Shown in pieces: positions 35,324 through 44,036 of a DNA stretch of 64,000 bases. Each line of letters begins with the position of its first letter. Within the stretch, counting starts at the first letter, position 1. This stretch comes from CAZUDO01 sp964618895 (lineage in GTDB: Bacteria > Desulfobacterota > Binatia > DP-6), in the NCBI GenBank assembly GCA_964618895.1, contig CAZUDO010000105.1, positions 1 through 64,000 on the forward strand. Reading direction: 5' to 3'. The position numbers and the translations under genes are program-made. Under the pieces are notes generated by a model. The model worked only from the letters and a program-made list of their open reading frames with translations. It was not told the DNA's origin and searched no databases.

Positions 35324-36103
35324 GTGGCGCGGATTGTGTCCGTGCACTCGTTCCGGGGCGGCACCGGCAAGTCGAATCTGACCGCGAACCTGGCGGCGCT
35401 CACCGCGCTCGGCGGGCGGCGGGTCGGCGTCGTCGACACCGACATCCAGTCGCCGGGCATCCACGTGCTCTTCGGGTTCGACGAGGAGCGGGTGACCCAC
35501 GCCCTGAACGACTACCTCTGGGACCGCTGCCCGATCGAGGACACCGCCTACGACGTGAGCGCCGCCCTCCGCCTGCCGCCCGCGCCGGACGGAAGCCGTG
35601 CGCTGTACCTGATCCCCGCCAGCCTGAAGCCCGGCGACATCGCGCGCGTGCTGAGCGACGGCTACGACGTCGAACGCCTCAACGACGGCTTCCGGGAGCT
35701 CATCCGGGCGCTGTCCCTCGACTACCTCTTCATCGACACGCATCCCGGCATCAACGAGGAGACGCTGCTGTCGATCGCCATCTCGGACGTGCTCGTGGTG
35801 GTGCTGCGCCCCGACCATCAGGACTACCAAGGCACGGCGGTGACCGTTGACCTGGCCCGTCGCCTCGAGGTGCCGCAGATGGAGGTGGTGGTGAACAAGG
35901 TGCTGCCCGAGGTCGACCCCGGCCCCGTGGCGCGGCAGATCGAGGAGACCTACGGCGCGCCGGTCGCCGGCGTCATCCCGCTGAGCGAGGACCTCGTACG
36001 CCTCGCGAGCCAGGATCTCTTCTGCATCCGCTTCCCGGATCACCCAGTGACGCGCACGATGGCGGCGATCGCCGCGCGCGTCTGTCAGGCGGCGTCGGCC
36101 TGA
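35324..36103 (+). CDS. MinD/ParA-like P-loop ATPase
   Basis: The 259-residue protein opens MARIVSVHSFRGGTGKSNLT and continues with GVVDTDIQSPGIHVLFGF and LDYLFIDTHPGINEETLLSI, the Walker A' and Walker B elements of the MinD/ParA clade. The signature lysine of the deviant Walker A (K-G-G-x-G-K) is Arg11. No C-terminal amphipathic membrane-targeting helix of true MinD is obvious, and no MinC, MinE or ParB is adjacent. A role as a signalling switch downstream of the GAF protein is inferred from gene order. GTG is the start, two bases after the GAF stop. Confidence 0.8.
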   Translation: MARIVSVHSFRGGTGKSNLTANLAALTALGGRRVGVVDTDIQSPGIHVLFGFDEERVTHALNDYLWDRCPIEDTAYDVSAALRLPPAPDGSRALYLIPASLKPGDIARVLSDGYDVERLNDGFRELIRALSLDYLFIDTHPGINEETLLSIAISDVLVVVLRPDHQDYQGTAVTVDLARRLEVPQMEVVVNKVLPEVDPGPVARQIEETYGAPVAGVIPLSEDLVRLASQDLFCIRFPDHPVTRTMAAIAARVCQAASA

Positions 36104-36121
36104 GGTACCCGCGGGGGCGGT

Positions 36122-38962
36122 TTACCAGCCCAGCCGCACTTCCGGGGGGGCTGGCCTCTGGCTGATGACCGCCGCTATCGTCCTGGCTTGCGGCCCCGCG
36201 GGCCGCCGCGAGAATCCGCGTGCGGCGCGGGCGATATCGACGAGGCGCAGGGCGGGGGTGTGGTCGATCCGCCTGCGCCGGAGGCCTCGCACCAGCGTAC
36301 GCTCGAAGCGGCGAAGCTGGCGGGCGATGCGCACGAGCCCTCGGCGCTGCGGCCGTCCCGGGGTCGAGCTTGCCAGGGTGAGCTGACCCTCGGCTGCCGT
36401 GAGGGGCCGGTCGAGGGCGGCCGCCTTGCGCGCGCCGCCGAGCTTGTCCACGCTCGTGCCGCGGATGCTCGTACGCAGCGCATCGAGGCCTGCACGCACG
36501 GCGTCGAGTCCCGCTAGCCGCTGGTGGCCACAGCGGCCCCCCGTGCTGCACGAGTCGACCGTGAACGGGTCGCCGTCGTCGCAGTCGACCGCGGCCGCCG
36601 GGCAGGGGTCGCCGACCGTGCCGAGAAATGGGCCGAAGGCGACCGGCAACCCACCGACCGGGAGCGTGCGCAGCACGGCCCCGCTCGCGGTGTCGATCAG
36701 CGCCAACGCGTTCGCGGACGCGGTCGCCACATAGGCGCGCTCGCCAGTCAGGTCGAGCCCGACGCCAAGGGGCCCTCGACCGACCACGGGGCTCGCGAGT
36801 ACCACGCCTCGGTTCGTGTCGATGAGTGACAGCGTGTCGCTTGCCGCGTTGGTCACGTAGGCGCGGGAGTGGGCGCTGTCCACTGCGACCCCGAAGGGGC
36901 TCTTTCCGACCGGGATGGTTGCGAGGACGGTCCGACTGAGCGTTCCGACGACCGACACCGTGTCGCTGGCGTAGTTGACCACATAGAGCTGCGCCTGCCG
37001 GGCGTCGAGCGCCATTTGTACCGGTTGCTTCCCGGTCCGTACGGTCGCGACCGTCGCTCCGGTCGCCGGGTCGATCGCCGAGACCGTATTGCCGGCATAG
37101 TTCGACACGTAGAGGATGCTGCCGGACGCGTCGAAGATGAGCCCGGACGGGCCGGCTCCGGTCGGGATCGTTCCGACGATGGTCCGTGCCCCGGGGTCGA
37201 ACACCACGAGCCGGTCCCCATCATAGTCCGCGATGTACAGCAGCCTTGTGGCCGGGTCGACGACGATGCCGAGCGGGCGGCCGCCCAGTGCCACCGTAGC
37301 GCTCACCGTCAGGGTGGCGGCGTCGAGGATCGAGAGCGTCTCGCCGGTGCGCTCGCTCACGTAGATCTCGCTCCCCCGCGGGTCGATGGCAACGCCCCAG
37401 GGCCCGGCGCCGACGGCGACGGTCGTCGTGAGTGCCCCCGTGGCGGTCTCGATCACCGACACCGAGTCGTCATCGAAGTTGGTGACGAAGACCAGGAGTC
37501 GGTCGTTCCGGCAGGCAACGGCGGCCGCGGTTCCGAGCGTGACGCACTCGCCCTCGCGGCAGATCTCCTCTCCGTTGCACGTGTCGGCGTCGCCGCAGGG
37601 TGTGCCGTCGGGAGCTCGGCTGCAAAAGGGCAGCATGGTGGTGGTCGTGGTACTGGTTGTGGTGCTGGTTGTCGTGGTGGTGGTGCTGGTTGTCGTAGTC
37701 CTAGTCGTGGTTGTCGTGGTGGTGCTGCTGCTGGTTGTGGTCGTGGTCGTGGTCGTGGTGGTGGTCGTCGTCGTGGTCGTAGTGGTGGTTGTCGTGGTGG
37801 TCGTGGTCGTAGTGCTGGTGGTGGTCGTTGTCGTGGTCGTGGTTGTTGTCGTGGCCGGGCAGGTGTTCGGGAAGCCCGGATCGCCGAGGCCGTCGCCGTC
37901 GGCGTCGGTGCACGGGTCGCAGGCATCGCCGACGCCGTCGCTGTCGGTGTCCTCTTGTCCGGGGTCGAACACGGCAGGGCAGTCGTCGATCCCGTCCGGG
38001 ACCCCGTCCGCGTCCTGGTCGGGGACGAAGGCGAGGGCCTCGATCGTCTCGCCGTCGAGCCCGGCCCCGCCCACTCCTCCGCCGTCGAAATAGAGATCGA
38101 CCTGCCCGACGGGCTGGTTACCGAACGTACCGACGTAGCGGAGCAGATCGCGAACGCCCTCGTGCGCCGGCAGGGTGGGGGCGGGCGCCATGCGGAACAC
38201 GAGTGTGTCGGGGCGGAGGAACTCGAACGCGTCAAGGGAATCGGGGAAGCTGCCGGCGCCGCCGCCGTTGATGGTGCTCCCGCTGAGGAACAGGGAGTAG
38301 GTGCAGGCGGTGATCGCACCCCCGTCGCTGAACGCCGTCGGCGTGCAGCGGAATATATCCTCGTCGTGAACCGGGATGCCGCCGAGCGGGGCCCCGCTCG
38401 GCAGTGACAGCAGGATGTCGCATGTCATCGGCGAGTTCCGCTCGCACGCGCCATCGGTGACGATCGCCAGGCCGGTCCAGATTCGCGCGTCGCTCGACCC
38501 CTTCACCGCGTCCCCGTCGAGGAAGAGCCGCCACTCGCCCTGCGTGTACGGCGTCCGGAAAGGCTGACGGGGAATGAAGAGTGCAAGATCCTTCCGCTTG
38601 AGCCCCTGGATGTCGGGAACGGAGCCGTCGGCGTCCACCCGCATGACGAGGCTGCCGTTCGGCAACACCTCGACTGCCTTCACGTTCGCGTCGAGTCCGG
38701 CGCTGCTGCCGTCGAAGAAGAGGCTCCAGCGGCACCGAGAATTGCCGGCGCCGAGCGTGGTCGGCTCGCACAGGAGGAGGTCCTCCTTCTGCGCCGGCAC
38801 CCCACCGACCACGGCAGCCGTGGCCAACCCGACGACGAGTTGCGGTAGCGCCGCACTGGCACCCCGGGGCAGGAGCACGATGCCGGCCGCCACGAGCACG
38901 CTCCATGGCCAGCCGCCGCGGATTCGCCCGTTGTGTGTACACTCCTCGCGTCGTGCGGTCAT
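36122..38962 (-). CDS. Secreted beta-propeller protein with poly-Thr linker
   Basis: This 946-residue protein starts with a long signal sequence (hydrophobic VLVAAGIVLLPRGASA, cleavage near residue 37). Residues 38-330 contain repeated beta-rich units with paired cysteines (LLLCEPTTLGAGNSRCRWSLFFDG). Thrombospondin-3 calcium repeats follow (DQDADGVPDGIDDCP, DTDSDGVGDACDPC), then about 72 residues of almost pure threonine. A YVTN-type propeller of about seven 42-residue blades (GVAIDPRGSEIYVSE, GPSGLIFDASGSILYVSN) and a helical C-terminal region of about 110 residues end it. The build suggests a surface adhesin or matrix protein. No anchor motif was seen, and the function is unknown. Confidence 0.85.
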   Translation of the reverse strand: MTARREECTHNGRIRGGWPWSVLVAAGIVLLPRGASAALPQLVVGLATAAVVGGVPAQKEDLLLCEPTTLGAGNSRCRWSLFFDGSSAGLDANVKAVEVLPNGSLVMRVDADGSVPDIQGLKRKDLALFIPRQPFRTPYTQGEWRLFLDGDAVKGSSDARIWTGLAIVTDGACERNSPMTCDILLSLPSGAPLGGIPVHDEDIFRCTPTAFSDGGAITACTYSLFLSGSTINGGGAGSFPDSLDAFEFLRPDTLVFRMAPAPTLPAHEGVRDLLRYVGTFGNQPVGQVDLYFDGGGVGGAGLDGETIEALAFVPDQDADGVPDGIDDCPAVFDPGQEDTDSDGVGDACDPCTDADGDGLGDPGFPNTCPATTTTTTTTTTTTSTTTTTTTTTTTTTTTTTTTTTTTTTTTSSSTTTTTTTRTTTTSTTTTTTSTTTSTTTTTMLPFCSRAPDGTPCGDADTCNGEEICREGECVTLGTAAAVACRNDRLLVFVTNFDDDSVSVIETATGALTTTVAVGAGPWGVAIDPRGSEIYVSERTGETLSILDAATLTVSATVALGGRPLGIVVDPATRLLYIADYDGDRLVVFDPGARTIVGTIPTGAGPSGLIFDASGSILYVSNYAGNTVSAIDPATGATVATVRTGKQPVQMALDARQAQLYVVNYASDTVSVVGTLSRTVLATIPVGKSPFGVAVDSAHSRAYVTNAASDTLSLIDTNRGVVLASPVVGRGPLGVGLDLTGERAYVATASANALALIDTASGAVLRTLPVGGLPVAFGPFLGTVGDPCPAAAVDCDDGDPFTVDSCSTGGRCGHQRLAGLDAVRAGLDALRTSIRGTSVDKLGGARKAAALDRPLTAAEGQLTLASSTPGRPQRRGLVRIARQLRRFERTLVRGLRRRRIDHTPALRLVDIARAARGFSRRPAGPQARTIAAVISQRPAPPEVRLGW
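37637..37852 (-). repeat. Trinucleotide tract encoding poly-threonine
   Basis: About 72 consecutive ACN codons, broken by a few Ser codons and one Arg, form a low-complexity tract between the calcium repeats and the beta-propeller. The third base varies (ACC, ACG, ACA, ACT), so this is an imperfect microsatellite shaped by selection at the protein level. Such Thr runs are usually O-glycosylated or extended spacers. The opposite strand is open and would encode poly-valine. Confidence 0.9.
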
Positions 38963-38979
38963 CTTGAACGTGGCCGATC

Positions 38980-39009
38980 TTCTTACGGGCTCCTTCGGCG
39001 GGAAGTCAA
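38980..39009 (-). promoter_or_regulatory. Candidate promoter for the propeller gene
   Basis: On the minus strand TTGACT, 18 bp and TAAGAA lie directly upstream of the propeller start, giving a leader of about 10-15 bases. The remaining bases to the divergent cyclase gene hold no other clear element. Confidence 0.35.
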
Positions 39010-39160
39010 CGACGGGTAACAACATGTGCTGTGCGGTGTGGGCTAGTGGGCGTGTGCGCCGGATGTTGCGCTGCGCACCGGCACAGCATAGGCACCATTC
39101 GACCATGAAGCTCGGCGTGGCGGACCTCTGGGCTCCCCTCTTCGCCGTGCGCGCGCGCTG

Positions 39161-41359
39161 ATGAGGTTCTTCACGGTCGCGCGGGTGACGCTCGCGGTGG
39201 CTGTGGCCATCGCGACCTTCAGGCTGATCGCCCCCGCGTGGCTCGAGGTGCTCGATCTGAGGCTGCTCGACATTCGTCAGGTCGTGCGTGGACCGCTGCG
39301 CCCCGGTGCCGACGTGATCATCGTGGGCATCGACGAGCGCAGCCTCGACGAGATCGGGCGCTGGCCCTGGCCGCGCTCCCGGCTGGCGACGTTGATCGAG
39401 CGGTTGAGTGCCGACGGCCCCTCGGTGATCGGCTTCGACATGGTCTTCGGCCAGCCGGACCTCACGGTCGACCTTCTGGCCCTGCGCGCCGCCGTCGCGA
39501 AGGATCCGATGCGCCCTGTCGGCGACGTCCTGGAGGGTGTCTCCCTCGACCAGGATGCCAGCCTGGCGGCGGCGCTGCGCGCCTCGGAGCGCACCATCCT
39601 TGGCTACTATGTCGATCTGAGCGGTGCGACCGCACCGGATCTGGTTGCCGCCGCAGCCCACGTGCCGGAGCTCTCGGTGCGGGCCACCGGCGGCGTGCGT
39701 GTCGAGCACGTGCCCGGGCTTGCAACGGCCACTCAGGTTCATGTCCCGATCGCGGTGCTGGCGGGCGCGAGTGCGGGGGCGGGACATTTCAACTTCGTGC
39801 CCGACCCGGATGGCATCTACCGACGACTGCCGGTCGCCATCCGGGTGGCGGACCGGCTCGTGCCAGCTCTCGGCCTGGAGATGATCCGGCGCCATCTCGG
39901 GAGCCCTTCGGCTACGCTCGATCTCGGGCCAGAGGGCGTCACTGCCGTCCGCCTCGGTCCGCTCGCGCTGCCGGTCGATGCCCGTGGCCACCTGTGGATC
40001 AACTACCTCGGCCCCCCCCACACCTTCCCCTACGTGTCTGCCGGGGACGTGATCGCGGGCCGTGTTCCCGCCGGGACCTTCGCGACCAAGCTGGTGCTCG
40101 TGGGCTTTACCGCCGCCGGGTTCGACGAGATCGCCACCCCATTCAGTGCCGTGCAGGCCGGCGTCGAGCTCCAGGCGACCGTGATCGATGACATGCTGCA
40201 CGGGCACGTGCTGCACCGCCCATGGTGGCTGGTCCCGGGAGAGGTCGTGGTGATCCTCCTCTGCGGGGTCGTGCTCGCGCTCGCGCTCCGCCAGCGGCGC
40301 GCGGTTGCGGGCGTCAGCGCCGCGGTCGCCCTGGCTCTCTTCTACGTCTGGGGAACGCAGCGCCTGTTCACGGGAGCCGGGCTCGCCCTCGGGGCCGTCT
40401 ACCCGCTCTCCGCCATTGCGGCATGTACTCTCGCCGGCTCCGTCTTCCGGGCGGTCGTCGAGGAGCGCGAGAAGCGGCGCATCCGGGACGCCTTCCGCCA
40501 CTACCTGAACCCGGAGGTCACCGACCTGCTCGCGAGCGACCCCACGCGGCTACGTCTCGGGGGCGAGCGGCGCGAAGTGACGGTGTTCTTCTCCGACATC
40601 CAGGGCTTCACCAGCATCTCTGAGCAGCTCGAGGCGGGGGCCCTCGGCGAGTTGCTGAACGAGTATCTCGGGACGATGACCGATGTCGTGTTCCGGCACG
40701 AAGGGCTGCTCGACAAGTACGTCGGGGACGCCCTGATGGCGATCTGGGGGGCGCCGATCGAGGTGACGGACCACGCTCGGCGTTCCTGCAGCGCCGCACT
40801 CGACATGCTCGATGCCCTGGCCCACCTGCGTACGGGCTGGCGCACGCTCGGGCTCCCGCTCATCGACATCCGCATCGGGATCAACTCGGGCCTGGCCGCC
40901 GTCGGCAACTTCGGTTCGACGCAACGCTTCAGCTACACCGCCGTCGGAGACACGGTGAACCTCGCCTCGCGAATCGAGGGCCTGAGCAAGGAATACGGAA
41001 CGCGGATACTGGTCTCGGAGAGTACGCGCAAGGCGGCCGGGGACGACTTCGTGTACCGCGAGATCGACTGGGTGCGGGTCCGGGGCCGTACCCAGCCGCT
41101 GGCAATCTACGAGCTGCTCGGCCGGCGCGCTGCCGATCGGGCTGCCGCGCTTCTGCGGCGCGCAGCAGTGTACGAATCCGCGCTCGCGACCTACCGCCGC
41201 CAGGCGTGGGACGAGACGATCGCCTCCTTGGAGGGGCTCGCGGCCGAGGACCCCGACGATCGCCCCGTGGCGACGTTCCTGGCGCGCTGTCGGCGGCTGC
41301 GCGCGACGCCACCCGGTCCCGCATGGGACGCGATCTTCGATGGTGGCAGCCCGGGATGA
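39161..41359 (+). CDS. CHASE2-domain class III adenylate/guanylate cyclase
   Basis: The 732 residues consist of an N-terminal membrane helix, an extracytoplasmic CHASE2 sensor (about 45-345, DVIIVGIDERSLDEIGRWPWPR), three membrane helices (about 350-430) and a short linker (RHYLNPEVTDLLASDP). A class III cyclase domain (about 465-650) follows. Metal-binding Asp479 (VFFSDIQGF) and Asp523 (DKYVGDALMAIWG) are present. The base- and ribose-site segment RFSYTAVGDTVNLASR is also intact, so catalysis is likely. The Lys in DKYVGD favours ATP over GTP. The cAMP target is not evident, as the only cNMP-binding relic nearby is broken. The gene converges on a FecR/TPR-barrel operon. Confidence 0.93.
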   Translation: MRFFTVARVTLAVAVAIATFRLIAPAWLEVLDLRLLDIRQVVRGPLRPGADVIIVGIDERSLDEIGRWPWPRSRLATLIERLSADGPSVIGFDMVFGQPDLTVDLLALRAAVAKDPMRPVGDVLEGVSLDQDASLAAALRASERTILGYYVDLSGATAPDLVAAAAHVPELSVRATGGVRVEHVPGLATATQVHVPIAVLAGASAGAGHFNFVPDPDGIYRRLPVAIRVADRLVPALGLEMIRRHLGSPSATLDLGPEGVTAVRLGPLALPVDARGHLWINYLGPPHTFPYVSAGDVIAGRVPAGTFATKLVLVGFTAAGFDEIATPFSAVQAGVELQATVIDDMLHGHVLHRPWWLVPGEVVVILLCGVVLALALRQRRAVAGVSAAVALALFYVWGTQRLFTGAGLALGAVYPLSAIAACTLAGSVFRAVVEEREKRRIRDAFRHYLNPEVTDLLASDPTRLRLGGERREVTVFFSDIQGFTSISEQLEAGALGELLNEYLGTMTDVVFRHEGLLDKYVGDALMAIWGAPIEVTDHARRSCSAALDMLDALAHLRTGWRTLGLPLIDIRIGINSGLAAVGNFGSTQRFSYTAVGDTVNLASRIEGLSKEYGTRILVSESTRKAAGDDFVYREIDWVRVRGRTQPLAIYELLGRRAADRAAALLRRAAVYESALATYRRQAWDETIASLEGLAAEDPDDRPVATFLARCRRLRATPPGPAWDAIFDGGSPG

Positions 41360-41366
41360 TTCCGAA

Positions 41367-42176
41367 TCAGCGAACCGGCGGGGGCGGGGGTGGAGGTTTG
41401 ATGCCTTTGCCGGTGGACGTTCCGGGCTGATCGACCACCTGACCCTGCTGCGACCGGGCATCCTCGCCCGGGCGGAGCGGACGCTTCGCGTCGCCCGCGT
41501 TGACGCCCGCCGGACGCCGGAACTCCTTGCGCGGGACCGTCCCGGCGATACGGAGCGCGACCGCCGAATTCATGCGGTGCAGCTCCTGCTGCGGCACCGG
41601 GAACGGCCGGGCGGGGAGCTGGCCCCGGCGGACGACCGTCTTGGCGCCGGGGCCGACCTCCACGGTGGTCGGGGCGGTTCGAGACCGCACCCAGGTGCGA
41701 TCGTACAGGCCCACTACGACTGTCTCGTCGGCGGTGGCGTCGTAGGTGGCGATGAAGCCGGTGCCGTGGACGCCAGCGACGGCGGTCGGGGTTTCGACCT
41801 CGAACTGGGCCTGTGGCGCGCCATAGCGTTCGGTGACGATTGCCTTGAGCGTACCGAACAGGACCTGGAGGCGGGAAACCGGCACGGGGGCCACCACCTG
41901 CTCGGTCACGACCAGCTCGGAGTTCGCGGCCAGCGTCAGGACCGAGTCCTCGCGCAGGAGGATCCGGAGCTTCGAGTCCGCCAGCGTCCGCAGATGGTCG
42001 CCGAGCAGGACCGGACTGCCCGATGCGATCGCCGTCCACGTTCCCGCGTCGCCTCGACGCACTTCGGCGAGCCCCTCGATGGCGGACACCGAGCCCACCT
42101 GTTCTTGGGCGTGAACTCCACGGGCCAGGCAGAGCACCAGGAACGCAAACGTTGTTGTGGAGAAGGCGGTACGCAT
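41367..42176 (-). CDS. Secreted FecR-domain protein
   Basis: A signal peptide (cleavage near VHAQ, residue 24) precedes a FecR domain: EVRRGDAGTWTAIASGSPVLLGDHLRT, then LAANSELVV and VLFGTLKAIV, and FEVETPTAVAGVHGTGF, the classic ETPTAVAGVRGT-like FecR strand. About 80 residues of low-complexity tail end with seven prolines. Unlike true FecR it has no cytoplasmic anti-sigma domain or membrane helix, so it is a periplasmic or surface protein of unknown role. It sits three bases after the TPR/barrel gene and is likely cotranscribed. Confidence 0.88.
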   Translation of the reverse strand: MRTAFSTTTFAFLVLCLARGVHAQEQVGSVSAIEGLAEVRRGDAGTWTAIASGSPVLLGDHLRTLADSKLRILLREDSVLTLAANSELVVTEQVVAPVPVSRLQVLFGTLKAIVTERYGAPQAQFEVETPTAVAGVHGTGFIATYDATADETVVVGLYDRTWVRSRTAPTTVEVGPGAKTVVRRGQLPARPFPVPQQELHRMNSAVALRIAGTVPRKEFRRPAGVNAGDAKRPLRPGEDARSQQGQVVDQPGTSTGKGIKPPPPPPPVR

Positions 42177-42179
42177 GGG

Positions 42180-43475
42180 TCAGTAGGCGAATTCGACTGC
42201 CGCGGCGATGATGCTACGGCGGTACTGGTACACCGAGATGTTCGAGTTGTCGATGGTCCCGTAGTACGTCAGCGTCAGGTTGACGTTCTCCATGAGCGGC
42301 CGGCTCACGCCCGCGGAGATGTAGCTCACAGCGTCGTACCGGTGCGTGCGGAAGTCGGAGAAGCTGTTGGGCTTCACGTAGTGCTCGTAACGGAACAGGT
42401 ACATCAGGTCCATGCTCATCCGCCACGGGAGCGGGAAGCCCACGCCAACGTAGGCCGAGTTCGCCCGCTCATCGAAATCGCTCCCCTGGGGCGAGCGTGG
42501 GATGTCCGCCTCGTATTCGTAGCCGAAGGTCACATATCGCGGCCCCAGGTACAGGGCCTGACTGGCGCCGACGACGTGCGATGGCCCGTCACGGACACCC
42601 CTGAACGGGGTACTCAGATACGTGTCCTCGCTCAAGCGGTAGTAGGCCTGGGTCAGGCCCCACGACTTCTCCAGGAACGACACGAACGGCATGACGTACG
42701 GCTCGTTCAGATAGCTGTGCGGCCCGAAGAGGTAGTAGTTGTAGCCGCCCTGCGCTCCCGCCCACAGCCATGGCAGCAGGGCGTAGGCGCCCGTGGCTCG
42801 CACCCGGTGTGACTGGAAGTTGAAATCCGAGGCCTCGAAGTACAGCGTCTGGTAGAAATCGTACTCGAGGCGGAGCAGTGAGCGGGCCGTGTCGGCGATG
42901 TCGTAGTGGCCTCCCGCGCCTGCCACGACCGCGTTGGAACCGCGCTTCGTCAGTCCTGGAATCTGCTGGCCGCCCGGGGCGATCTGCGGGTTGCTGTCGT
43001 ACTCCCAGCCCGTGCTGGCGTGCACCGACCAGCGTTTCCGGGCCAGCCCCCCGGGCTCGGTTGCCTCGTCGGACCCCGGCGGAACCCCGGCTTCCTCGAG
43101 CGGCCGGACCGCGAGCGTAGCTGGTCCAGCCGCCGCCCGCGTGTTCAGGCGTGCGATGTCCAGGCCCTCCTGTGCATCGGGGAAATCCGGCTGGAGCGCG
43201 AGCGCGCGCCCGAAAGCGTCGGCCGACGCATCCCACCGGCCGAGCTTCCCGAGGGCGAGGCCGAGCGCATACACCGCCGCGGGATCGGCAGGATCGTCGT
43301 GGGTGGCGCGTTCGAACAGCGCCCGCGCGTCTTCGTAGCGGCCGGCCTGGTACGCCCGCTCGCCCTGCGCCACCAGTCGCTCCGACTCCTGTGACGCCTG
43401 GGCCAGCGGTGCAGCGAGCAGCAGGCAGACTACCAAGCTATACGAAACGACAAGGGCGTGGCGGACGCATGGCAC
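42180..43475 (-). CDS. TPR plus outer-membrane beta-barrel protein
   Basis: A GTG-started signal (cleavage near AQAS, about residue 25) leads to about three TPR units (30-115, AYQAGRYEDARALFERATHDDP, PAAVYALGLALGKLGRWDAS). The C-terminal 290 residues alternate polar and aromatic residues (RLEYDFYQTLYFEASDFNFQ, YVGVGFPLPWRMSMDLMYLF) and end in the aromatic-terminated strand AAAVEFAY, the signature for Bam-dependent insertion. It is built like TPR-barrel exporters or surface-lipoprotein modifiers, but the substrate is unknown. The start is uncertain because no good ribosome site is seen. It pairs with the FecR gene. Confidence 0.8.
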   Translation of the reverse strand: MPCVRHALVVSYSLVVCLLLAAPLAQASQESERLVAQGERAYQAGRYEDARALFERATHDDPADPAAVYALGLALGKLGRWDASADAFGRALALQPDFPDAQEGLDIARLNTRAAAGPATLAVRPLEEAGVPPGSDEATEPGGLARKRWSVHASTGWEYDSNPQIAPGGQQIPGLTKRGSNAVVAGAGGHYDIADTARSLLRLEYDFYQTLYFEASDFNFQSHRVRATGAYALLPWLWAGAQGGYNYYLFGPHSYLNEPYVMPFVSFLEKSWGLTQAYYRLSEDTYLSTPFRGVRDGPSHVVGASQALYLGPRYVTFGYEYEADIPRSPQGSDFDERANSAYVGVGFPLPWRMSMDLMYLFRYEHYVKPNSFSDFRTHRYDAVSYISAGVSRPLMENVNLTLTYYGTIDNSNISVYQYRRSIIAAAVEFAY

Positions 43476-43769
43476 GGAGGGGTTCTCGAAACCATGCGCC
43501 GGAGCCCCTGTCAAACGAACCACCCACGCGTCGGAAGCCGAGAGCGTTGCGTGCCGCGCTGTCACGACATTCGTTGTGACGATAGGGCCCCGGTCCATTC
43601 GCAGGATGTGGCGATTTCCTGTGCCTACCCGATGGCGTGTAACTGTTGACTCGGGTAGAGCGGGGCCATGGTGCACCGACGGGTCAATCCGGGGCCACAC
43701 CCTCGGCGTCGACGCCGATCTGGCCTGTCGCGTAACGGGCTCGGGAGGCGCGTGTTGAGCCGCACGATC

Positions 43770-44036
43770 ATGATCCACCGTGCCGGCGCCGCGACCGTGG
43801 GCCTGATCCTTGCGCTGGCGGTGGTGGCATCTCCGGTGCCCGCCGCTGCCCAGGTGTGGATCGGCGTCGGTCCGGCGTGGGGGTATCCGGCCGCGCCCTT
43901 CTACCTCATGGCGCCGGCGCCGTACGTGGCGTATCCGGCGCCGGGGCCGCCCGGCTTCGTGCCCGGACGCTGGGTGTGGACACAGGACGCGTGGGGCCAG
44001 GCGGTGCCCGTCTGGGTCCCGCCGCACCTCCGATGA
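43770..44036 (+). CDS. Small secreted Pro/Tyr/Trp-rich protein
   Basis: An 88-residue product has a signal peptide (MIHRAGAATVGLILALAVVA, cleavage near AAAQ). A short domain rich in Pro, Tyr, Gly and Trp follows, ending PGRWVWTQDAWGQAVPVWVP. This resembles YXWGXW/WXXGXW-type small outer-envelope proteins. A TTG five codons earlier could also be the start. It is the first of three genes joined by ATGA and GTGA overlaps. The function is unknown. The 294-bp region before it holds a TTGACT at 43646 but no matching -10. Confidence 0.6.
   Translation: MIHRAGAATVGLILALAVVASPVPAAAQVWIGVGPAWGYPAAPFYLMAPAPYVAYPAPGPPGFVPGRWVWTQDAWGQAVPVWVPPHLR

Noticed and set aside
37386..38093. Plus-strand frame encoding a long poly-valine stretch
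   Set aside because: It is the complement of the poly-Thr tract. The minus frame has a signal peptide, calcium repeats and propeller blades, so the plus frame is a shadow.
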